Shown: in pieces, positions 54,894-64,000 of the stretch
Numbering within the stretch: the stretch's first letter is position 1
Layout: the number at the start of each line of letters is the position of its first letter
The notes under the pieces: generated by a model
What the model was told of the DNA's origin: nothing
Database searches by the model: none
The model's input: the letters and a program-made list of their open reading frames with translations, nothing else
Source: Engraulis encrasicolus
Taxonomy: Eukaryota > Chordata > Actinopteri > Clupeiformes > Engraulidae
DNA length: 64,000 bases
Reading direction: 5' to 3'
Assembly: GCF_034702125.1 (NCBI RefSeq)
Contig: NC_085858.1
Location: 55,113,624 to 55,177,623 of the forward strand
Translations under genes and position numbers: made by a program

Positions 54894-55082
54894 AGGCACA
54901 TCAGGGTGGAGGCTTTAAGGCACATCAGGGTGGAGGCTTTAAGGCACATCAGGGTGGAGGCTTTAAGGCACATCAGGGTGGAGGCTTTAAGGCACATCAG
55001 GGTGGAGGCTTTAAGGCACATCAGGGTGGAGGCTTTAAGATCAGCAGACGTGAGTGAAAGCACATCAGGGTGGAGGCTTTAA
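54894..55082. repeat. 24-bp minisatellite
   Basis: The unit GGCACATCAGGGTGGAGGCT plus TTAA is repeated six times without change, then a 20-base spacer (GATCAGCAGACGTGAGTGAA) and one more unit. Confidence 0.95.
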
Positions 55083-55418
55083 AGGGACACTGTGCAGGAA
55101 ATGGTCAAAAAAGGTACTGCAACTATGCTGCTCATTGAAACTGGGCTGCCTATTGCCAAATTTGATCTTTACATGAAAGTTTACAAAGTAATAAACAAAT
55201 ATTTTCTAGTATGGTCCAAGTAGAGTCATTTTTGCAGCTAAAAATGGCGGACCATGGAGAAGATCCCCTTTTTCATGTATGAAAAGTGCAATTTTTCCAG
55301 TCATAATGAATACTTAGAATTTGATGGTGGTGGTAAGTATTCATGAAAAAGGTAACATTAGTGAATGGGCAGCATGAATTCTGGAAATTAACAACTAAAA
55401 ATCTCACACAGTGTCCCT
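55083..55418. mobile_element. TTAA-flanked MITE, 336 bp
   Basis: Ends AGGGACACTGTG and CACAGTGTCCCT, with TTAA on both sides (55079-55082, 55419-55422). The insertion point is a TTAA inside the 24-bp minisatellite junction. No coding content. Confidence 0.92.
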
Positions 55419-56160
55419 TTAAGATCAGCAGACGCGAAAGCACCTTACTTACATGAGTGCACGCTGATGAGGGATGTCGGCAACAATACTGCATTTCCTT
55501 CCTTTCTCTTTACAGTACAGTATACATGTCAAACATGTCAAAATCATCAGCTACCGCTCCTGTTTCCTTCCTAATCATCGCCTGTACTGTATAAGACGCA
55601 AAGTAGAAGCGGAAAAAGACCACTTACTTTTAAGAGTACTTGGCCCCATAAGATGGAGACAAGGCGCAGAAAGATGAAAAGGCACGCAACAGTCCAACAA
55701 GAAAAAAAGAATACATTCTCCCATTTTGCAGGGAAACATTTCAGCCTAGTGGGCTTAAGTAATCACTTTTCCCACTGCTGGGATTTAAAATAGGACTTTG
55801 GAAATGTAGCCTGATAATGTGCACCGTTCAGCCACAGGGCCCAAGGATGGACAACCAGGCCCAGGCCCAGGGGCCCCAGAAACTAAGGAGCCCTGAAGCC
55901 CAAACCTCTGCATTTCCATTTTCTCATTGTGTTATATTTTTCACTTTTAATGACTGTATCTTCCAATTTCCTCAGGAGACAACCCTCCAAACCCTCAACA
56001 ACACAGGGGCACTTCTGGCTTGAAACCCTGAGTCTCTTTTGGAAACAAACAAACATCCATAGAGGGGGGCCTTCCTTGCTATTTGGCCCAGGGACCTATG
56101 CAGTCATAATCCATCCCTTACTGGGATGTAGTACTACACTATTTTAACCCGCTAAGACAT

Positions 56161-56746
56161 GGTGTTATACATATACTGTTACCAGAATGGCAATGACCAA
56201 ATTGTAATGTATTACTAAAGGTCCTGTGTTATGTGATAGAAGTGCTATAGTAGTTTCAATGTCTATTACAGTGTTCCACTGTTGGAAAGGTCTGCATTAT
56301 AGGGCTGCCTATGATACTCCACTCTACTCTACTCTACTCTACTCTACTCTACTCTACTCTACTCTACTCTACCCTACTCTACTCTACTCTACTCTACTCT
56401 ACTCTACTCTACTACTCTACTCTACTCTACTCTACTCTACTCTACTCTACTCTACTCTACTCTACTCTACTCTACTCTACTCTACTCTACTCTACTCTAC
56501 TCTACTCTACTCTACTCTACTCTACTCTACTCTACTCTACTCTACTCTACTCTACTCTACTCCACTCCACTCCACTCTACTCTACTCTACTCTACTCTAC
56601 TCTACTCTACTCTACTCTACTCTACTCTACTCTACTCTACTCTACTCTACTCTACTCTTCTCTTCTTTACTGCATTACACAGAGTCTTTAGAAAAACATC
56701 ACAACTGGGCCATTGCCATTCTGGTAACAGTAAATTTATAACAGGG
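56161..56746. mobile_element. Fold-back element whose interior is an (ACTCT)n microsatellite
   Basis: The left arm (TACTGTTACCAGAATGGCAA at about 56174, continuing for about 75 bases) pairs with the right arm (about 56660-56746). The outer ends are uncertain. Confidence 0.75.
56319..56660. repeat. (ACTCT)n pentanucleotide microsatellite, about 68 units
   Basis: Interrupted by a 2-base slip at about 56412 and a CTCCA variant block at about 56560-56575. Confidence 0.97.
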
Positions 56747-58345
56747 GCCTTCTTTCAAGAGTTTAAAATGCGGTTAGGGGTTTTTAAAGTCTAGTTTGTT
56801 GAATCATGACAGAATGTGCCTCCCAGCTCTGACTGGAAAAACAGCTATTGCTAAATCTTGGAGGTCTTCCTTACGGCAACAGGTACGCAACAAAACACAG
56901 GACTCATTGTTTGCTGTTTATTTTTTTGCAACATCAGTGTCTTCTTGAATATGTTGAAATGCTTATTCACTCAAAATGCAAGATATGTGGCACCAAACCG
57001 ACATCCATTTCCTGCTCCTTTGCCTTTGTCATCAAGGTCATTGATCGGGCACTGCTGCAACTCCACCCAATGGCGGAGTAAGGGGCGGGTGCAGCACGGC
57101 TCATGCCCCGGGGACCAGGGCCCTTCTCCACTCGTGGTGGGGGCCCTGTTTTGGCCCTGGCAGACAGGCTGTGTGGGGGGTCCTGTAAGTGCTTTGCCCT
57201 GTGGCCCTTTGTGCAATTGTAACACCATTAACTCCAACTCCCTGATAATACATCTTTCTGCTCATGTTTGTTGTGTGGATAGAGTGGCATTGGCCTTTCT
57301 TGGTCCATGAGTTGTGTTCAACAGAGGTGTCAAAAGTAATTTCATGCTGTACGTACAACACTAGCACATGATATTACATAGTTGACAAATATGTTTATGA
57401 TGGTGCACTGCACTCCAATGATCCATTTTTATCATCTTTGCATAAGGTCCACCAACCTGTACCTTCAGTGATAAGCGTCTGGAAAGTCTGATTGTTTGTA
57501 GCAAAACAGTTACCCAACCAGAGGGATGATACTTTCTTTCCACTAGGAGCAAGTAGTCAAACAAGTGCCATAAGAGAACCCATAAACATGCCAAAGTAAG
57601 TGAAGAAAAGTTAAAATGATGTACAGACATACTGTAGATAAGAACTAGTTTGTCAGACACAGCATGATGCAGCTTCCCAGTTATGCAGACTGAAAGAAAA
57701 AAAACAATGACATTCCAACTGACAAATACACGTCAATTAAAGAAGTCCAAACATTTATATGAAATTTATCACACCACTCGCTGTTAAGCTAAACAAAAGA
57801 AAAACAACGAAAGTGTTTTCGTAACAGTTCGTTTTGCCAAAATTGGGAGGCGTTAGAAACGGTTTCGCTTGCGTGAGCTCCCTTATAAACTTTGTTGGCT
57901 GTGGCCTTTCGACCTCTTCAATACTAATGTCCAAAATGTACCTCACACTGAGCAGCCTCCACACACTCTCATGATGAACCTGGTGGTGACAAGAGTTGAA
58001 GCATCTGATGAACAGGGGTGAATAGACTGTTATTGAAAAATGTGTAATGACTCCATTGTGATTCTGGAGGGGACATGGAGTTGTTCTGGCATCTCTGATT
58101 GTTGGGCCGTGGAGTCACTGAACTCAACTCATGACTCATTTCACACAAATGCATCAAAACACTCTCCATGATGAGTTGCCATAGAACAGGCAAAACTTTC
58201 CACAAGTGATCAAATCAGCTCGTACATTAGTATGAGGGAAATAAAAGGGAAAATGTCATCGTCACCCCCAACAGTGAGTCACCTGTTTGTCATTATAGCA
58301 TCACTTTCTGACCGGCTTCTGTGCAGTCAGGCTATGTAAGGATTT

Positions 58346-58587
58346 GAAGGCTTTATTTGCAAAACGGTGTATCTCCATTTTTTTACTTTTGCATTTTATT
58401 ATTGAAAATTACTGCTCAGAGGGCCTACCAACTATGTGTGAATTCTTACCATTCAAATATTTTGAGAACATATTTTTTTAACCTATATAAAATGCATTTT
58501 CAATGCAATTCAATGGGAATGCCCAATACAAAAATGTCAATTAACATTCTACAAAATGGAGATACACCGTTTTGCAAATAAACCCTT
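58346..58587. mobile_element. Fold-back MITE, 242 bp
   Basis: TTTGCAAAACGGTGTATCTC at the left is exactly inverted at 58555-58578. GAAGG/CCTTC marks the outer ends. Confidence 0.85.
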
Positions 58588-58979
58588 CATTTACACAACA
58601 GAGATACTGTATGAGATGCAATGCTTCTGTTTCCCGCTTTAATAAAATCTTCACAGATGATTACAGGACGTTGCATTCAGATCGTCCACGTAGACTATGC
58701 CAAAGCGGGCCGGATCTGACCCTCCCCGCCCACCCGGTCATCAATCTTCATGACAGGCTGTGAACAAGGCGGCCTCCTTTTGTGTTTGTTGTTGTTAAAC
58801 TCTAATCAGAGTTACATAATCTCATAGCTGGACACTAGTGCCAGACTCGCTGATTTCGGCCAGTGATAAAACTGGGCACTGGTGGCAGCGTTCCCTTGTC
58901 ACTCAATGCCTTCAGCTCAGGGCGGACCCAGCGAGGAATACGACCACCAACTGTACATTCCATACAACAGAGTTCCAAT

Positions 58980-59095
58980 TCACTCTCCAAGTGTTTAATT
59001 AACACTCTTATGCTTATAGGAACACTCAATGCTTATAGGAATTTGATATTTCGGCGTGCCCTTCAGGTGTTGAATTAACACGGCAAGATTCAGAA
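58980..59095. repeat. MITE-like fragments with TTAATTAACAC words
   Basis: GTGTTTAATTAACACTC and GTGTTGAATTAACACGGCAA are ends of a common fish non-autonomous element. ATGCTTATAGGAA is duplicated between them. Confidence 0.45.
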
Positions 59096-59140
59096 TCAAT
59101 CAGCACTAAAGCATGCAGTAGGCTATCAAAGCCTTCAGTG

Positions 59141-59195
59141 CCCCCTCTCTCTCTGTCTCTCTCTCTCTCTCTCTATTTTTCTCTCTCTCTCTATT

Positions 59196-59240
<45 letters not shown>

Positions 59241-59263
59241 CTCTTTCTCTCTCTCTCTCTCTC
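59141..59263. repeat. (CT)n microsatellite with TATTTTT interruptions
   Basis: Long CT runs broken twice by ATTTTT. Confidence 0.95.
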
Positions 59264-60214
59264 TTGTGTTTTTAACAAGGAGTCTTTGATCGCCTCATTA
59301 TGTCTTAATACACCCATTCATTGCTTTCGATCTCCTCCCGGAGTCGTGGCTGCAGTGCCAGCATTTCTTTGCCAAATCTGCAGACTATCATTTAAAGGCT
59401 TTTGCTGTTTAGTGTTTTCCAAAATTTGATTCCACTGACTTTATCTGTGAGTGAAGTTCGGAGTATAACGTTTCTTGAATCCGGTCATTTTGTTTTTATG
59501 AGAGAATTTCGGCTCTGTTGAGGTTTTACAGACAAAGTTATTCCCCACTTGAAAGTGCACCTGTAACTTCAATGTGCACTTGTATGCTTTTATTGTGAAT
59601 GTGAGAGAAAGTGAGAGAAAGTCAGAAACATCTCTTTTTGTTTCAAACATGACCTCCTAAGCTACTATATCGTGCCTCATCTCAATCTGAACGTGCAAAT
59701 ACCTCTGACATTTACAGCTCTGGATTCAGAAATCTGAAGGGCACTTCAGGGATTTGTCTTGTTTCCCAATTCAATATAAGATCTGAAAGATATTTCGCAT
59801 TGAATCTGCCTTTTATGACTTCTTTCCATTTCCACTTTTTAATACGCAGGCATAAAGCCAATGCTGTTTTTATGCAGAGAGATTTACGTCTGGTCTTGTT
59901 TTGAAATTTGAATGGATATGCTCTTTAAAGGATTGCACAGATAAAGAAAAGCTCGCTGTTGTGAGAAATGACTTTGAATAACCTTGTCTCACTTTTGCAC
60001 TGTGTGCCTTTGTAGACGGAGTCCATACTGCATTTGCATAAACCTTTTGCTCCTCTTTTCGACTTTCTCTCTTTTTTTCTCAATGTTTTGTTTAGAAGTG
60101 CTTCCAAGGAACCACAGATTGAGGAAGGCATGGAACAACTGATCCTTTGACTTATTGTAATGCTAACAAGTTACCAAGGCCAATGTAGAGAACACTCAGT
60201 CGCACCCACACACG

Positions 60215-60252
60215 CATGCTCACGCACACACACACAAATGCATGCACGCACC

Positions 60253-60287
<35 letters not shown>

Positions 60288-60357
60288 CCATGTCCACGCA
60301 CACATGCACAAGCGCACACACGCCCAGGCAAAGGCGCATACACACACACTGACACAC
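60215..60357. repeat. Imperfect (CA)n
   Basis: CA-rich with GCA/CGC interruptions. Confidence 0.9.
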
Positions 60358-60779
60358 ATGTAAATCTGTCAGTAGCAGTATGACTATTTATAATTTACTT
60401 ATGGAATGAAAACATTTTTATTCCTTGGAGATTGCTGTTACCGCATCTAGAATTCACAAGAAAAGAGCATAAGGAATAGGAGAGCCAAATTAGAATGCTC
60501 CGCGTTCCAGCCTTTTCAACGCTTCACTGCTATGGAAGCTATTGAACACAGTAGAGGCCTCTAAAGGGCTGCTTGAGATCCCTAGCTTGCTCATCGTTTG
60601 GGGTTTGCAGTGGATCAGGGCCGGCTGGGCCGCTAGTGGCTTTGGCAAGGCCCGGGACAAAGTCATCTGAAAGGCTCTGAAAGAATGTATTGAGAACCTA
60701 TTTCACACACACACACACACATACTGCTGCTGGTGTACTTGATAGACCTTTTTAATATTTATTTTTCTTCAAAATGCTA

Positions 60780-61090
60780 CTATTACTATGTCAGAACGCT
60801 ATAAAGGACTTTTTAGGAAAAGCACAAAAGCACAACAATTACCTCTTAATGTATGTCCTCTACAAGTCTTCTGTTGTCCAGTCTTGCACTTTAAATGTCT
60901 GTATGAGCACTGTCTATGTCCATACTGTCTTAAGTCCATGTATAAGTACTGTCTATGTCTATACTGTCTATGTCCTTACCTAGATTAGTCTATGTCTGTA
61001 TGGGAAAGCAAGAAATGTAATTTCAAATTCTTTGTATGACCAGTGCATGTAAAGAAATTGACAATAAAACCTACTTGACTTGACTTGACT
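60780..61090 (+). repeat. Retroposon 3' end with CTGTCTATGTC repeats and (TTGAC)n tail
   Basis: Multiple ACTGTCTATGTC words, then GACAATAAAACCTACTTGAC and TTGACTTGACTT, a frequent fish LINE/SINE tail. Confidence 0.65.
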
Positions 61091-61593
61091 TCTGTCCCCC
61101 CCTCTCTTTCTTGGCCCAGGACAAATGAGCCATTTGTCCCCCCTATCAGTTTCCCTGCAGGGGCTAGCAAAACAGAATTTGTACAGCAGATACTGATCTT
61201 ACTCTTTTTACAGGCGGGCTGCATTAGACCACCTCCTCTCCTTTTGTGGTCAGACTGATCTTCACAGCGCCAACCTAACGACTATCTCTAATGTCCTCCA
61301 ACATGTGACTCTCCTTAGCGTCACCTATACCTTGCATGTTTTACTTTGACATTTCTAGGTCAAACAAAAGGTATTGCCTCAGTGTGCACTATGTTTGTCA
61401 TTGACTGCACTATTTTGCACTGTTGTGTTTTGAAACAAACGAACCCAAACATAATGATAAAACATAATGACATGAAGGGACCTGCACCAATTTGCAGAGG
61501 CTATTACATTCATAAGCACCGCAACATCAATAAGGCATCAATATGTTCCAGCGGGAGTATACTTAGAATGAGCTGAGGTAAGTCCCTTCAGAG

Positions 61594-61827
61594 TAGTGTT
61601 TCTCAAAGGGGGCTCTAGAACAAAGGGGGCATTAGAGAGCCCTTGATGGACGTTGAGAAGGATACAGTTCGGTTGGGGGTGGGGGTCTTTCAGTTCCAAT
61701 TGCTAATTGAGGTGCATTAGTCTATTTCATTTTTTAGAACTGAGAGCGGCGTTGGAAGGCTTATGAAGAGGTCTAGGCGGCGTGGGGAGGTCCTGGTCTT
61801 TTGATCAAAAAAGATTGAGAAGCACCG
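61594..61827. mobile_element. hAT-type MITE (copy 4, inverted)
   Basis: Begins AGTGTTTCTCAA (after one mutated base), ends TTGAGAAGCACCG. Flanks CTTCAGAG and TTTTAGAG match at 6 of 8 positions, a decayed 8-bp duplication. Confidence 0.75.
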
Positions 61828-62039
61828 TTTTAGAGGTTTAATCACACACACTATGGTCAATCCCACTATGGACTCATCACACAGTGCTTTGTATGTGTAA
61901 TCAATACTTTCTCACTACTGGAGAAACCCCTGGTGAGGAGAGATAAATTCAGACACTCTGCCATCGATGTGTCTATGGTACACCAGGGACCTCCTCATCA
62001 GCACAGAACAGGACAAAACAGACAACCGTATCTCACTCA

Positions 62040-62160
62040 TTTCGTGAAGTATTCACGAAAAAAATAGAATAATTTTCGTGGTGCATTCACGTTATTGCCT
62101 GCCTTTCGTAAAGTCTTCACGAAAATAATAGATTAATTTTCACGCTGCCTATTCACTTGA
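62040..62160. repeat. Two-copy tandem of a hairpin-forming TTCGTGAA unit
   Basis: TTCGTGAAGTATTCACGAAA, then an A/T stretch and TTTTCGTGGTGC, repeated about 65 bases later with a few substitutions. Each copy is self-complementary. Confidence 0.75.
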
Positions 62161-62250
62161 ATTGCCCGACTGTTGCCTAGCGACCCACTAGTTTGATGCC
62201 CTTTCGGTAGCCTACCGTCACATGGTAATCAAACATTTCAAACAAGCAAT

Positions 62251-62314
62251 TTAGGGTTAGGTTTAGGGTCAAGGTTAGGGTTAAGGTTAGGGTTAAGGTT
62301 AGGGTTAGGGTTAA
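62251..62314. repeat. Interstitial telomere-like (TTAGGG)n
   Basis: Nine or so GGTTAG/GGTTAAG units, imperfect. Confidence 0.85.
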
Positions 62315-63520
62315 CAGAACACTGTATTCCCCTTCCTGAGTCAGCTCTTAAAGACCTGTATTCACCTGCCTCGTTTGAGACCTCTAAAAAACAGTCGAGG
62401 CACAAATGGCTAAGGCTAATGCACTGTATGGTTGTGTCGAAGATCTGCACAATTCCGGCCCAGGGTCATTCGTTAACCTCCTGTCGCTATCTTCACTGTC
62501 GTATATCAAATAAATGCATGAAAAGCCCAAATCTATCTTTAAAAGCAGTTATTGCTTTGGGGTTCAGTATATTTGTGCTCTTTCCTCGCAATCATTTTTG
62601 TTCATCATTTCCTGTAATCCGCAGTTGATGCAGATGACAGCTCAGCTTTAGCTTCGCTACTTTTTTGGTTATGGTATGTACTAGTGTTGGGTTCACACAT
62701 TCAAGATAAAAACAAGCAGGTGCCAAATGAAAAAAATAGGCTACTTCAGGAGAAAAGTGAAAAGTTCAGTTCAGGAGAAAAGGAATGATTTGTACAATCC
62801 TTGCAAAAGACTTATCGTAATTTGTGAAAGATAGCAACGTTTCCATCATAGATTTTATTCAGGCATCTGCCTGAAACGTTGGAACATTGGAAACGTTGCT
62901 ATTTTCATATATTGGAAACCTTACTATCCTTTTCTCATCATGTACAAAGTGTCCATAGACAATTATGGAAATAGAGGTACAGTTGAAGCCACGTAAAGTT
63001 CAACGAGTTCAAATTAGGTGCAGTATGTGTTGAAAGTTGTTGTTGGTGGTTTGTTTATGAATGAATTGGTAAGAATGAATGAGCATGCCTAGATAACCGT
63101 CCAAAAAAGCCAATGCATCCCTACTGAGACCTGTTGTAGAGAGCACAGCGAGCCCGAGTCATGCTGTGTTCAATTTAGGTGAGCAGAGCAGGCCATTGAT
63201 GGAGTTCTAAGACAAAAGCACACAGAGATCCACCAATATATAAACAGGAAACGGGAGAGGGATAAGAGGAGCGGTCACACATGGCCAAATCTTTGTTTTA
63301 AAATGCCCATTCCTGGATTTTTCTACAGCTTGCTCCTTCACCTTTCCTTTTCAATCACCAACTATGTTCTTTTGACTTACTAAATTAATTAAATTGTAGG
63401 CCTATGTGAATTTTCTGTGAACTCAGCAAAAATGTTCTATTTTCTGTCAAAACAGGGTTATTATTACGGTATTATTGTCAGTGTAATGTAAGTATTATCA
63501 TAATAATTATATATAATAAT

Positions 63521-63794
63521 GGTAACACTTTATTTTAGGGATACATCTATTAGCACTACAATGTGCCTGTATAAGTAACTTGTAATGCATGTACAAAGCA
63601 AAATTAAACATTTGTTAGGCATGTATTAGCAAATGTCTTGTTCATGCACAATAAGGAATTTATTACCAATTTAACCTTAGTAAGGACCTAGTAGGCCTTA
63701 GCGTTTGCTTAGTACATGCCTTACAAGTTACTATGCAGGCATTAACATTGTATGTATTAGTGCTTATAGATGTATCCCTAAAAAAAGTGATACC
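63521..63794. mobile_element. MITE with GGTAACACTTTATTTTAGGG ends
   Basis: Left end GGTAACACTTTATTTTAGGG. Right end (inverted) GGTATCACTTTTTTTAGGG. Flanks ATAATAAT and ATAATAAC fit an 8-bp hAT-type duplication with one change. 274 bp. Confidence 0.8.
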
Positions 63795-64000
63795 ATAATA
63801 ACAATTATAATTATTATTACTAAGTTACCCAGAGACAGATAACAGAGGGGAGAGAAAGATGGGGATGGTGCAGTACCCTTAGCCCACTGAACCATTGCAC
63901 CCCCGTTGGACATTTTTAATTTAACAGATTTTTGACCATATGACCCTAAATGTGACAGTATTTTAATTTCTTTAGCTTTAGTCTGAACCCTAAGTCTAAA

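Noticed and set aside
54894..55082. CRISPR-like direct repeats
   Set aside because: Units are contiguous without unique spacers; this is a minisatellite in a vertebrate genome.
56226..56741. 171-codon LYSTL repeat protein
   Set aside because: Translation of the ACTCT pentanucleotide microsatellite.
58835..59029. 64-codon minus-strand frame (GGRIPRWVRPELK...)
   Set aside because: Looks protein-like but adjoins MITE-type ends and has no recognised homologue; probably transposon-derived or chance.

Overview
The window is vertebrate nuclear DNA, almost certainly from a ray-finned (teleost) fish. The genes are split into short exons with GT/AG introns and have vertebrate-specific architectures. 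The spacers carry long (GT)n/(CA)n microsatellites, tRNA-like SINEs, fold-back MITEs and a LINE reverse-transcriptase relic of the kinds common in teleosts. No species can be assigned from sequence reading alone. There is no sign of prokaryotic, organellar or viral sequence.

Three genes are clear, all on the minus strand. (1) Positions 306-3510 hold the first five coding exons of farsa, the phenylalanyl-tRNA synthetase alpha subunit; the gene continues past the left edge. (2) Positions about 4330-23500 hold a complete ilf3 gene (NF90/NF110), the DZF-domain protein with two double-stranded-RNA-binding domains. Seventeen exons of main coding sequence join in frame to an NF110-type protein of 868 or 872 residues, depending on the start. 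A separate small terminal exon at 7034-7080 gives an NF90-type ending (688/692 residues). A non-coding first exon and a CCAAT-containing promoter lie near 23.4-23.6 kb. (3) Positions 26937-29874 hold a prostaglandin E2 receptor EP1 gene (ptger1-type GPCR, 400 residues) in two coding exons, with a likely non-coding first exon ending at 31898. In human all three genes lie on chromosome 19p13, so the window preserves part of that synteny.

From about 32.3 kb to the right end (about 31.7 kb) I find no gene I can support. It contains very long GT, GA/CT and ACTCT microsatellites, a 24-bp minisatellite, a 41-base C run, interstitial telomere-like repeats, and several well-bounded non-autonomous DNA transposons, some with intact target-site duplications. 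It also holds a roughly 0.9-kb unit present in three diverged tandem copies, with a decayed LINE fragment between copies two and three. One possible first exon on the plus strand (about 33.77 kb) is noted at low confidence.

The most interesting points are: the conserved NF90/NF110 alternative 3' exons of ilf3, with a 410-bp fold-back MITE in the intron just upstream of the NF90 exon (a potential long RNA hairpin in the pre-mRNA of a dsRNA-binding protein); a tandem NAGNAG acceptor at the NF110 exon; an ilf3 start codon in a separate upstream exon; and a MITE inserted at a TTAA whose empty site is preserved in the neighbouring repeat unit. Exon boundaries were worked out by hand from splice motifs, reading-frame continuity and remembered family sequence. 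No alignment or database search was run.
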